Positions 1-9,471 of a stretch of 47,665 nt of DNA are shown piece after piece. Origin of the DNA: Isotricha intestinalis (lineage: Eukaryota > Ciliophora > Litostomatea > Vestibuliferida > Isotrichidae). The notes beneath the pieces were generated by a model, which saw nothing but the letters and a program-made list of their open reading frames with translations, was not told the origin of the DNA and searched no databases. The stretch is taken from assembly GCA_023807065.1 (NCBI GenBank), contig JAJJLU010003597.1:1-47665 (forward strand). Direction: 5' to 3'. The position numbers were made by a program, and so were the translations under genes. Within the stretch, counting starts at the first letter, position 1, and every line of letters starts with the position of its first letter.

Positions 1-1
1 A

Positions 2-290
2 AGTGTATTTCTTTGATATACCATAATTAGATATAAAATGAATTAATTCTTTATGTAATTTAAAGATATTTATATAAAAAAAGGAAATTAAGAATAAGAA
101 TAAATGTAGAAATTAATTGAATAATATATATAAGACTGAATTAAAAAAAAATAGAAGATTTACAATAAAGATTTAATTGGGAAAGAATTATCTGATAATA
201 CTAAATGAGATTCTTATGGAAATTAAATAAGTTTAAATGAAGATTACTTATAAGAGATTAATATTTTATATTTTATTATTTAGATTTAAT
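2..290 (+). pseudogene. Coding-like ghost with in-frame stops
   Basis: No intact ORF lies in the first 322 bases. The frame starting at base 2 nevertheless looks like coding sequence: by eye about 16 G at codon position 1 against about 9 and 8 at positions 2 and 3, and runs such as DLIGKELSDNT. About eleven TAA/TAG and three TGA interrupt it, and no CAA Gln codon is present. It may be the decayed 3' part of a gene whose start lies outside the window, or chance in AT-rich DNA, where TAA is common. I do not recognise a family. The last ~30 bases before 323 look like ordinary leader sequence. Confidence 0.28.
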
Positions 291-322
291 TATTAATCAA
301 ATTTAAATTTTTCTTTAAAAAT

Positions 323-1003
323 ATGGATTTATTTTCTAATAGAATAATGAATAATAAAATGAAATTAAAGATTAAGACTTTTAATGATATGAAAAATTCA
401 AATTGTGAAAATAAACAATTTCCAAATTTAAAACCTTCTTCTTCTAAAAATAATTTAAAAAAAAAATCTTATTCTTTTGGAAATAAAAAAGTAGAAAATT
501 CAAAAATTCATATTAAAATAGGTTATGAGAAAGAAAATAATGAATTAAAATTAAAAGTAGAAATATTAGAGAATGAAATAAAAAAATTAAAAAATGAAAA
601 TAATGAATTAAAAAAGAAATTAGAAGATGAATTTATTCCAAGAAATAAAAAGAAAATAATATTAATTAATCATTCACGAATTAAATTTAATTCTTTTAAT
701 GATTATTCTTCAATAAATACAACAACAACAAAAATTGAATCAAAATTAAATTCTGAACAAAATAGAAAAACTGAAAAAAATATTCCTAATTATAAAACTA
801 TTGATCATAATATTAATGATAAATTTAAATTAATTCAAAGTAGACAAACTTATTCTTTAAATAAATATCAAAGTTATTCTAATATTAATGAAATTATGAA
901 ATTTGAAAGTAAAGATTTTAATAATAAAATGGAAATTATTAGAAAAAGAGCTTTAAATTTATTTGAACATTATAATAATCTTTTGCAAGACTATCATCAT
1001 TAA
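323..1003 (+). CDS. Hypothetical coiled-coil protein
   Basis: Intact 226-aa frame ending in TAA; the first ATG is preceded by A-rich sequence (AAAAAT before ATG), as at other genes here. The N-terminal ~65 residues are basic and Ser/Asn/Lys-rich. Residues ~68-103 form a short heptad-type coiled coil with repeated Leu/Ile and Glu-Asn-Asn-Glu-Leu units. The middle is low complexity, and a second helical patch closes the protein (EIIRKRALNLFEHYNNLL, ~203-220). There is no membrane segment, signal peptide or catalytic motif. The family is not recognised; a small dimerising structural protein is possible but unproven. It converges with the zinc-finger gene that follows. Confidence 0.7.
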   Translation: MDLFSNRIMNNKMKLKIKTFNDMKNSNCENKQFPNLKPSSSKNNLKKKSYSFGNKKVENSKIHIKIGYEKENNELKLKVEILENEIKKLKNENNELKKKLEDEFIPRNKKKIILINHSRIKFNSFNDYSSINTTTTKIESKLNSEQNRKTEKNIPNYKTIDHNINDKFKLIQSRQTYSLNKYQSYSNINEIMKFESKDFNNKMEIIRKRALNLFEHYNNLLQDYHH

Positions 1004-1116
1004 TTTATTTATTTATTTTTTAATTAATTATTTAACTTATTAAATATTTAATTTTTTATCTTAATGTCATTTTATAAAAAATAATGTTTAAACAAATTTT
1101 TTAAATTATAAATTAT

Positions 1117-2050
1117 CTAAGAAGCTAAACTTAATTTTGATTTAGTATATGAATTAATAAAAAGCCAATAACAAAAATGTTGAATAATTTCAATTAATTC
1201 ATTTCTTTCTTCTTCATTAAATTCAAAGAAATTATTTTTTTCAAGAAAATTAGAAAAAAACTCATTACATTGTTCAGGAAAAATTTCTGCACTTTCAATA
1301 GTTGAAAATTCCTTTTCTCCATATTTAGTACTATCTTTTTCAACTTGAATTCCATTTATACATTCTCTAAATAAAATAATAAATTTTAAAATGAAAATGA
1401 AATAATTTTCATTTGTTAAAGGTAAAACAAAATCTAAATATTTACAAATAATATCGTCACAAATTTTATCATTTAATTCCCTTTTTTCTAATAAATAACT
1501 TAATATAGGATTTTCTTTAGGTTCATTAATATTTTTTTTTAAAATTTTCCCATATTTTTTATATATATTTTCAAAAACTACATTAACTACATTTTCTTTA
1601 TTAATTTCATTATCATTTTTTTTTCTTTTTTCTTCATCAAAATAAGGATTATATTGTGTTTTTTCATAATTATTATTATCATTTGCATCAACAAGCTATT
1701 AACTAATTAAATAAATATAAATTACATATTTTCTAGGTCTTCCTCTTTTTCTTTTTTCAATGTTTAATTGTTTTAAAATATCAGAATGTTTTGTATTCAT
1801 ATGATTATTTAAAGCAGGTTTACTTAAATATGAATTTATACAATATTCACATTTATGTATTCTTCCTTCTTGTTCATGTTTAGATCTTCTATGTCTTTCT
1901 ATATTTATTATTTATTTTTTATATATTACTTTTATCTAATAATTGCTCTTGGGTCAATTGAATGTTTGAAGTTAATTGAGGTTGAGTCATTTGGTTTTGA
2001 TTTGAAAAGTCTTGAACTATAACATCTGGTTGAAGAAGGGAATTATTCAT
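1117..2050 (-). CDS. C2H2 zinc-finger / AT-hook protein, three exons
   Basis: Split gene on the minus strand, reconstructed by eye. Exon 1 is 2050-1930, exon 2 1898-1726, exon 3 1695-1117, ending in TAG; joined they give about 290 aa. Both introns are GT...AG, 31 and 30 nt, and removing them keeps the frame (phases 1 and 0). Exon 2 encodes a basic lead (RHRRSKH), one zinc finger C57-x2-C60-x12-H73-x4-H78, and an AT-hook-like KRGRPRK at 91-97. The C-terminal ~190 residues are Glu/Asn/Phe-rich and helical, of unknown fold. Exon 1 is Gln-rich. From memory, a lone C2H2 finger followed by a GRPRK hook is common in ciliate proteins. A DNA-binding nuclear role is inferred. The first exon could be extended or replaced if another start is used. 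Confidence 0.8.
1696..1725 (-). other. Intron 2 of the C2H2/AT-hook gene (30 nt)
   Basis: On the minus strand it begins GTAATTTATA and ends GTTAATAG. It lies between codons, directly after the AT-hook (…RPRKY), and contains in-frame stops, so the two flanking exons read through only if it is removed. Confidence 0.75.
1899..1929 (-). other. Intron 1 of the C2H2/AT-hook gene (31 nt)
   Basis: On the minus strand it begins GTAATAT and ends AATATAG and is almost pure A/T. Splicing joins the Lys codon across exons (A|AA) and avoids the in-frame TAA just inside the intron. Confidence 0.75.
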
Positions 2051-2294
2051 TTAATTTAAAATTTATTTTAAAATTAATATATTATAAATTATTGGTAAGA
2101 TAGATAATTTTTTTAATATTTTATATATTTATATATATAATAAAAAAGAAAACATATTTTTATCTTTTTATTTCAATGAATATAGAAAAAACAGATTAAA
2201 AAGGGAATAAATTGATTTACCAAATTTGTCATAGATAATATTGATTTTTATTTAATTATAAAACTTAAAAAATAAAAATAAAAATAAATAAAAT

Positions 2295-5168
2295 ATGAAA
2301 AACTTATATGCAATAAATCCAAATGATGTAGATTTTCTAATAGGAAATTATAATAAGAAAATCAATAGAAATCCTATTTTAATTTATAAAGAAGATCTTT
2401 TTCCAAAAATAAATTATAGACAAACTTTAAGGACTTTTAAAAAAAAGCAAATTAATATTCCAATGTTAATGAATAATACATTTTTAGAAAAAAATAAAAC
2501 AAGATTTAATTCAAATTTTATAGAATCAAGTATAATAATAGATAAAAATGCAAAAAATAAAAAGAAATATAATCCAAAAGATTATTTATTAAGTATTAAA
2601 TATTTTAAATTTTTAAAACAAGAAGATTTAAAAGAAGATAATTATTTTGAAAGAATATATTGTTCTGAAAGTGATTCTGATGATGAAAATTATATGATAG
2701 AAAAATTAAGAGCCAAAAAAAAATTTAAAGAACAAATAGAAAATGTGGATTTTGATAGACAATTAAAATTCTTAATGGAATTAGATAATATTCCAAAATA
2801 TATTTTACAATTAAATGCTGAAAAAATAATTCATTCTATAGAAAATAAGAAAAATTATAAAACTGAAAGACAAGATTTAGTTATTCATAATATTTATTTT
2901 GATTGGATTTTATGTAAAATTTATCATCAAGTAGAAATTAGAAATAAATACAATGAAAAAGTATCAGTTCAAAATGTTTTAAATTTACTTGAAAAAGAAA
3001 TTACAAAAACTCAAAATAGAATAATTAAATATATTGAAGAAAAAAAAAAATTAAATGAAATAAAAAATAAAAATTTAAAAAAACAATTTTCATTAAATTC
3101 AAAAGATACTCAATATGATAATGAATATAATTTTTTTAATAAAAAAGATAAAAGTGATTATATTAATTATATGAGATTAAATAAAAAATATAAATTAAAT
3201 AAAACATTAATAGAAAATTTAGAAAATTCAAATGAAAATAAAGACGAAAAAGGAAAAATAGAAAAATTAATTTTAGAGAAATTGATAAAAAAAAAATCTC
3301 AAGGAAGAGGAGGATTTCTTAATAAAACTTCTTTTGAATATTCATCTTTAGATAAAAGTGATTATTCAAATAATTTTAATATATTAAATGCAAATAAATT
3401 TCTTAAAAAAAATAAAAATAATATAGATGATAAAGAAAGTTTATTATCAACATTTAATTCTTTACTTTTTCCTTCTAAAAATAATAGAAATAGTAAAAGA
3501 TTAAATGATGATTGGTTAAGTTATCAAAATTCAAGTATATTAGATGAAACTAAAAGAACTACAAATACTTATAATTTTAAAACTTCATATGATGAAGGTA
3601 ATAAAAAATTTAATAGTAATTTTTACATTGTTAATGATGATGAAGAAGATAATTATAAAGATAATAATTATGATAAAAAATTAAGTGATATTGTTAGAGA
3701 TAAAATCACTTTTAATGATGAAAAAAATGAAAAAAAAGAAATTCAATATTTAAGTGATGAAGAAAAAGAAAAAGATTATAAAACTGAAATTCAAAATGAA
3801 GATGTTTTATTTGGAGAAAAAGTTATTAAAAGAGGTAAAAGAAAAAGTAAAAATAAAAAAGGAAAAAAAAAGAAAAACATTATTAATAACAGTGAGAATG
3901 AAAGTGATAGTGGTAAAATTAAGAAAATAAAGTTAAAGAAAAATCAAATTACAAAAGAAGAAATTGAAAATAATAATAATGAAGAAAACAAAAATAATAT
4001 AAATAAAGAAAATAATGAAAAGAAGGAAAATGATAGCAATGAAATAAATAATAATAATGAAATAAATAATAGTAATGAAATAAATAATAATGTAAATAAT
4101 AATGAAAAAAATATAAATAATAAAAAAGAAAATAATATAACTAATAATAATGAAAATCAAAATAACAATAGTTTAAAAAAATCAAAATCTTCAAAAAAAA
4201 AAAAAAGAGTAAGTACAGGAGAGAATGAAAAATCTGCTTCAAAGAAAAATTCAGAGAACAAAAAATTAAAATTAAAAACACTAGAAAAAATGGATTATGA
4301 AAAAAATGAAGAATTAGAAAAAGAAGATGAAAAGAAAAAAAAATTTGATCAGTTTTTAGAAAATTTAAAAAAAGTTTCAAATTATAAAAGTTCATTTAAT
4401 CCTTATATAATAACAACAAAGAGATTAAACACAAGAGAACAAAATGAATTTTTAAGGAAAATTTTTTTTAAAAAGAAAGAAAAAGAAAAAATACATTTAA
4501 TTCCAGAAGAACAACTATCTAAAGTAAAAGAAGAAGATTTAATAGAAGAAAATAAAAAATTAATAAGAATAAAAATGGGAGATGAAGAAATGAAAAAATT
4601 TATTTATGAACATTCTTATTTATTTAATAATAAAAATGAAGTTTATTATGATTTAAGAGAAGAAGTATTAAATACTTTAGCTGAAAAAAATAAAAAAGAA
4701 AATGAAAGTGGACGTGAATATTATAGTGATTATAGAGTAAAATATACTAAAAATAAAAGAAAAAAGAAAAAAAGCAATTATTATTTTGAACATAATGGTT
4801 TGAAACTTATTTTAAATTTTGATTTAAATAAATTTAATATTGAAGATGATGATGATAAAAAAAAAAGTGAAGATGAAGAAGAAAGATTAAGAGAATTATC
4901 TTATGAAGTAAGATTAAAAAATTTTTTTGAAAAAATACAAAAATTAAAAAATGAAGAAGATTATGATTTTTTTGAAAAAGAATTAGATGAATTAATTAAA
5001 GAACAAATTGAAAATAGTGATATGGGAAAAAATAAAAGAAGAGAATTAAATTTAAAAAATTTTAATGAAGAATTAAATTCTAACAGGAAAGAAAAAAGTA
5101 TAATGAAAAATAAATATGGTAATTTATTATTTAAAAATCCTTGTGAATTTGAAACAAAAAAAATATAA
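2295..5168 (+). CDS. Hypothetical 957-aa charged, Asn-rich protein
   Basis: Intact frame, TAA stop, start in an AAAATAAAAT-type leader. The N-terminal ~270 residues look folded: aromatic patches, an acidic ESDSDDE run near 130, and a helical stretch at ~225-260 with regularly spaced Leu/Ile/Lys. Residues ~270-480 are low complexity. A strongly basic patch (KRGKRKSKNKKGKKKK, ~515-530) may be nuclear-targeting. An Asn tract follows (~560-630) with three NEINNN-type repeats. The C-terminal ~250 residues are again globular-looking with helices rich in Glu/Lys. No known domain, membrane segment or active site is visible. A nuclear or cytoskeletal scaffold would fit the composition, but this is a guess. 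Confidence 0.75.
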   Translation: MKNLYAINPNDVDFLIGNYNKKINRNPILIYKEDLFPKINYRQTLRTFKKKQINIPMLMNNTFLEKNKTRFNSNFIESSIIIDKNAKNKKKYNPKDYLLSIKYFKFLKQEDLKEDNYFERIYCSESDSDDENYMIEKLRAKKKFKEQIENVDFDRQLKFLMELDNIPKYILQLNAEKIIHSIENKKNYKTERQDLVIHNIYFDWILCKIYHQVEIRNKYNEKVSVQNVLNLLEKEITKTQNRIIKYIEEKKKLNEIKNKNLKKQFSLNSKDTQYDNEYNFFNKKDKSDYINYMRLNKKYKLNKTLIENLENSNENKDEKGKIEKLILEKLIKKKSQGRGGFLNKTSFEYSSLDKSDYSNNFNILNANKFLKKNKNNIDDKESLLSTFNSLLFPSKNNRNSKRLNDDWLSYQNSSILDETKRTTNTYNFKTSYDEGNKKFNSNFYIVNDDEEDNYKDNNYDKKLSDIVRDKITFNDEKNEKKEIQYLSDEEKEKDYKTEIQNEDVLFGEKVIKRGKRKSKNKKGKKKKNIINNSENESDSGKIKKIKLKKNQITKEEIENNNNEENKNNINKENNEKKENDSNEINNNNEINNSNEINNNVNNNEKNINNKKENNITNNNENQNNNSLKKSKSSKKKKRVSTGENEKSASKKNSENKKLKLKTLEKMDYEKNEELEKEDEKKKKFDQFLENLKKVSNYKSSFNPYIITTKRLNTREQNEFLRKIFFKKKEKEKIHLIPEEQLSKVKEEDLIEENKKLIRIKMGDEEMKKFIYEHSYLFNNKNEVYYDLREEVLNTLAEKNKKENESGREYYSDYRVKYTKNKRKKKKSNYYFEHNGLKLILNFDLNKFNIEDDDDKKKSEDEEERLRELSYEVRLKNFFEKIQKLKNEEDYDFFEKELDELIKEQIENSDMGKNKRRELNLKNFNEELNSNRKEKSIMKNKYGNLLFKNPCEFETKKI
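4038..4091 (+). repeat. 18-bp tandem repeat, 3 copies, within CDS
   Basis: The unit AATGAAATAAATAATAAT starts at 4038, 4056 and 4074 with one or two changes in the middle copy (AGT for AAT). It encodes the hexapeptide Asn-Glu-Ile-Asn-Asn-Asn/Ser and sits in a longer Asn-rich tract. Confidence 0.8.
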
Positions 5169-5321
5169 TTTTTAAAAAGTATTTCATAAAATTTATTTCA
5201 TATATAATTCTTATTTTAAAATTTCTATATATTAAAAAGTATGAAAGCATTCTTATTAATTTTCTATAAATAATAAAAATATATCATATAATAATATAAT
5301 CAAAAAACAAAGAAAAAAAAA

Positions 5322-7703
5322 TTAATTATCAGTAAAATAGTAAGCATTTAAAATTTCTTCCATTTTACTTTTTTTTAAAGGTTTAGGAACTTCTTCAACT
5401 ATACATTGAATATCTTTTAAACTTTTAATTAAATTTTCTTCAATATGAGCAGAAACAATAATAATTTTAAAATTACTATTAATTTCTTTATTATTAATCA
5501 TTTCTTGTATTTTTTTTGCAGCTTCTAAACCATTCATAATAGGCATCATCATATCTAAAAATAATAATTTATAATATTTTTTATTACAAGCACAATTTAT
5601 TTTATTTTTATTTATAATGATATCTAAACATTCTTGTCCATTGGAACTTGAATCTGCATTTAAATTAAATTTCTTTAACATATTTTTTATTGTTATTATA
5701 TTAAAATTCTCATCATCACAAATTAAGATATCATTACAATTACATAAAGTTATTTTTGGATTATCTAAACTTGATAAATTTTTTTTATGTGTGATTTTTG
5801 AATCTTTTCTTTTAAAAGTAAATTTATCAAAATTACTTTCATCAATATTACTTATATTATTTATATCATTATTTATATTATTTACAATATTTTTAATATC
5901 TGAATTTATTATTTGAATATTATTATTTTCTATAGTAGGAGTTTTATTTATTACTTTTTTTAATGAATATTCATTTATTTGATTTTCATTTTTTTTTTCA
6001 AAATTTGATTTTGAATTAGGTCTTCCTAATTCAAATTCATTTAAATTATATTTAAATCTTGAAATATCTTGAGTTGAAAAATTTTTTTTATGTTTTGATG
6101 CATAATATATTAAAAAAGGTCTTATATCTTCACTTTCATATTTAGTATGAATTATTTGATTTGAAAAAGGATTTTTTTCATTTGCTACTTTTACAAACGG
6201 ATCTTTCTCTAATTTAATTATATCATTTGGTTCTGGAAATGGTTTTATTCTTATTTTATTATTTGATTTATTATTCTTATGAGAAGAATTTTTATTTATA
6301 TTATTATAATTATAATTATTTATTGAATTGTTTTTTAATGTTTTTATTGAATTTTGCAATATTGAAGTTGAAGAATCAATTAAATCATCATTATTATTAT
6401 TATAATGAATATTTTTATCAAAAACTAAAGATTGTAATTTTTCACAAATTAAAATTTGTCTATTAATTCCATCTAAAACATTGTTTTTTTGTTCAGATGT
6501 AAATTCTTCAAGAGAATCTTCTTTTTCTATTATTTCTTTTGAAAAAGGCAATATTAATGTTATTATATTATCATCATCATCATTATATATTTTAATATCA
6601 ATTTTTAGTAAATCACTTAATTTAATTAAAAACTCTTTTGTCATTTCATTTGTTTGAACACTATTTGAGAAATTAAAATCTTTATTATAATTAAATAAAA
6701 TATCATCTATTATTTTACTTCTTCTTTTGAATGATTCTGATTTTTGAATTTTTTTCAATAAATCTTTTTTTTTCACAAAATTCATTTTTACTTTATTATC
6801 TTTTGTTATTTTATATGATATTGAAAATCCATTTTTTTTTTGAATGTTTCTATAAATATAATTAAATATTCCTTTGATAAAATTTTTTAAATGAACTTCA
6901 TTTGTTGTTATAAATTTATCATTTAAAAAAGAAAAATTTATATCATGTGATATTTCCTTATAATCAAATAATATATTAAAATGTCGTAAAGTTTTTGAAA
7001 ACAAATATTCTAAATTAATTTTTGAATTAAAAGAAATTTTTTCATTATTAGATATTTCAAAAATAACAGTAAAATACCAAATAAAATTTTTAATAAAAGT
7101 TTTAATTAAATTAACTAATAAATTAATTTGTAGTAATTTAGACTGAAAATTTTCTAAAGTAATTTCATTATTTTCTGTTAATTCTTGATTATTTTCTTCA
7201 GAAATATTTAATAAAGCATTTAAAGGATTATTTAATTCATGATATAAAGTAACTAAATATTGATATTTTAATATTTTCAATAAATTTCCTTGTAATTCTT
7301 TTCTTTCATCATTATAATTATCAATTGAAATAAAAATTTCATTTTTAAAATATTTTATTTTAACATAAATCATTGAAATTGAAGAAATAAATGTTCCACA
7401 AATATCTTTTGTTATATGAGAAGAAAAGATAAAATTGTATAAATTTAAATCTTGTAAAGAATTATTTTCCCATTTTTTAAATTCTTGCATTTGATCTTTT
7501 AATTTTGTAAAATCATATGTTTTTTTCAATTCTAATATTTCATATGCATAAGTATTCATTAATTTAATTTTATATTTTTGATTTATAGGATCCTTTTCAA
7601 TTATAATTAAACCTATTGAAAAATTATTTATTTGTTCTTCAATAAATGAATCTTTAAAAATATTTAAATTATATCCACTTTTATATCGAGCATGATGAAG
7701 CAT
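5322..7703 (-). CDS. Hybrid histidine kinase with receiver domain
   Basis: 793 aa, two-component phosphorelay protein, TAA stop. Residues ~25-135 look like a PAS-type sensor (GLIIIE…KLMNTYAYEILEL). The H-box is at ~151-164, YHELNNPLNAL, with His155 as the expected phospho-acceptor. A DHp second helix and an N-box-like stretch (FIKGIFNYIYRN) follow, but I find no DxGxG motif, so the ATPase lobe looks degenerate up to ~400 (ITLILPF end). An Asn/Ser-rich linker spans ~420-655. The receiver at 658-793 is complete: acidic pair D663/D664, phospho-acceptor D717 in LLFLDMMMPIMNG, S751 and K774 (PKP). There is no membrane segment, so the protein is probably soluble. It may act as a phosphotransfer or regulatory partner rather than an active kinase. 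Confidence 0.9.
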   Translation of the reverse strand: MLHHARYKSGYNLNIFKDSFIEEQINNFSIGLIIIEKDPINQKYKIKLMNTYAYEILELKKTYDFTKLKDQMQEFKKWENNSLQDLNLYNFIFSSHITKDICGTFISSISMIYVKIKYFKNEIFISIDNYNDERKELQGNLLKILKYQYLVTLYHELNNPLNALLNISEENNQELTENNEITLENFQSKLLQINLLVNLIKTFIKNFIWYFTVIFEISNNEKISFNSKINLEYLFSKTLRHFNILFDYKEISHDINFSFLNDKFITTNEVHLKNFIKGIFNYIYRNIQKKNGFSISYKITKDNKVKMNFVKKKDLLKKIQKSESFKRRSKIIDDILFNYNKDFNFSNSVQTNEMTKEFLIKLSDLLKIDIKIYNDDDDNIITLILPFSKEIIEKEDSLEEFTSEQKNNVLDGINRQILICEKLQSLVFDKNIHYNNNNDDLIDSSTSILQNSIKTLKNNSINNYNYNNINKNSSHKNNKSNNKIRIKPFPEPNDIIKLEKDPFVKVANEKNPFSNQIIHTKYESEDIRPFLIYYASKHKKNFSTQDISRFKYNLNEFELGRPNSKSNFEKKNENQINEYSLKKVINKTPTIENNNIQIINSDIKNIVNNINNDINNISNIDESNFDKFTFKRKDSKITHKKNLSSLDNPKITLCNCNDILICDDENFNIITIKNMLKKFNLNADSSSNGQECLDIIINKNKINCACNKKYYKLLFLDMMMPIMNGLEAAKKIQEMINNKEINSNFKIIIVSAHIEENLIKSLKDIQCIVEEVPKPLKKSKMEEILNAYYFTDN

Positions 7704-7870
7704 TTATTTATTTATTTAATTATTAATATTAATTTGAAAATTTTATTTTTTTTTTTAAATTTATCTTTGTTTGATTTTAAATATTTTTTTACACAATTAA
7801 TTCTAATCACATTTTTTTAATTATATTAAATTTTATTTTATTTAATTAACTAATAATTTTTTTATTCTAT

Positions 7871-9415
7871 TTATATATTAAAGCTAACTTTATGTGATCT
7901 TTCATGTTTTTTTAAACTATCAGTTAAAGATTGATTCATTTTTTTAAGAATTTCTGAATAATACAAAATTAAATTTTGAAAATAAAGACTATACTTAATT
8001 CTAATAACTAGTTTATTAGATTCAACTTTACTCAAATATGAAACATAACTCATTTTATCATTGACTTTTTGTAATATATTATTAAAATATTGACTCATAG
8101 TTTCTTCTTCTTCAATTTTTATATAAAATTTCCTTAAATTACTAAATTCTTTTTTTTCAATATAAATTTGTGAAATTCCACTTTGAATTTCATTTTTTTT
8201 TCTTTCTAAAATATGTTCATGATCAAAAGCATCAATTCCAGTAGATTTAGCTAATTGATTAAATTCACAAATTCTATTTAATCTATAAAAGCAAATAATT
8301 AATTGTAAAGCTTTTTTTTTTAATTTTTTTTTAATTAAACTTTTTTTAATTTCTTTATAAGCTTGTAATTCTTGTTGTGACATTTTTAAATTAGATATTT
8401 GAAAAACTAATAAAATTCCAAAACTAATAGTTCCTAAAATTAAGCATATAATAGTTAAAATTCTTCCAATTAAAGTTTTAGGAACAAAATCACCATAACC
8501 AATAGTCATTATAGTAGTAATAACACACCATACACAATTCCATAAATTTCTCCAATCCATAACTTTTTCACTTTCAATATCTTGAATAAAAGGCATTTCA
8601 CAATTTCTAAGAGAAAAACCAAATATTCCAATAACACAAATTAATAAAATCAATAAATGGAAATAAGGATGTTCAGCTAATTCAGCTTTTAAAATAAATA
8701 TAAATCCATGAGAAACATTACTTTCTTTACATATTCTATTTGTTCTTTCATCACCCCATTTTGAATATCTAAAATAATATTTTAAAGTTATATATATTCT
8801 AACTAATACTATTACATTTATAAATAATATTATATCTATATCATATGCTTTATTTGAGTCAAATGTTGTTAAAGATACTGTTATTCCATTTAAAAAAGGT
8901 GGTGTGTGAATTAATATAATAATTATTTCTATAAAAAAATATGGCAATTGACCAGTTTCATATAATGATGTTGTTATATCTAAATTTTGGCGAAATATTT
9001 TTAACATTTTCTCAGTATGATAATGTATTATTATTAATATTATTAATATTATTGTAAATAATGATGTTATTGCTCTTATTATTTCTATTCTTTTTTTTTT
9101 ATGATAACCTACTTTTACCGAAACTAAATTATCATGTCTTTCTAATTGAATATCTAAATAATAATATGATGCTAAAAATTCTGTAAATATTGATAATAGA
9201 GAAAATATTACTGAGATTAAATCATAAAAGCGTAGTTTTTTTTGGATATTTCCTATTATTTTTCTTTTTATACTATCATTTAGAAAAAACCAGCTTATTG
9301 ATACTCTTAATTTTTCCTTTTCTACTTCAGTTAATCTGTCAAATTGTCTTTTTACTTTTTCTAAAAATTTTTTATCCATTATTTCATTTGCAGTGTTTTG
9401 ATTATCATTTTCCAT
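7871..9415 (-). CDS. SK-type Ca2+-activated K+ channel
   Basis: 514 aa, six-transmembrane K+ channel subunit. Hydrophobic segments lie at about 66-88, 112-131, 158-178, 193-211, 249-267 and 316-340. The pore loop carries the filter TIGYGD at 304-309, between the last two segments. The S4-like segment has few Arg, unlike voltage-gated channels. After S6 comes a basic helix (residues ~350-380, IKKKLKKKALQ) and a helical tail, the place where SK/IK channels bind calmodulin. Together these favour a small-conductance Ca2+-activated channel; calmodulin gating is inferred. A role in ciliary or plasma-membrane excitability would fit a ciliate. Its start lies only 56 bp from that of the divergent 430-aa gene, so the two share a short promoter region. 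Confidence 0.88.
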   Translation of the reverse strand: MENDNQNTANEIMDKKFLEKVKRQFDRLTEVEKEKLRVSISWFFLNDSIKRKIIGNIQKKLRFYDLISVIFSLLSIFTEFLASYYYLDIQLERHDNLVSVKVGYHKKKRIEIIRAITSLFTIILIILIIIHYHTEKMLKIFRQNLDITTSLYETGQLPYFFIEIIIILIHTPPFLNGITVSLTTFDSNKAYDIDIILFINVIVLVRIYITLKYYFRYSKWGDERTNRICKESNVSHGFIFILKAELAEHPYFHLLILLICVIGIFGFSLRNCEMPFIQDIESEKVMDWRNLWNCVWCVITTIMTIGYGDFVPKTLIGRILTIICLILGTISFGILLVFQISNLKMSQQELQAYKEIKKSLIKKKLKKKALQLIICFYRLNRICEFNQLAKSTGIDAFDHEHILERKKNEIQSGISQIYIEKKEFSNLRKFYIKIEEEETMSQYFNNILQKVNDKMSYVSYLSKVESNKLVIRIKYSLYFQNLILYYSEILKKMNQSLTDSLKKHERSHKVSFNI

Positions 9416-9471
9416 TTTTTTTTATTTTTTTTTCAAATTTTTTAAATTTTTGTTGTATTTTATTTTGAGAA

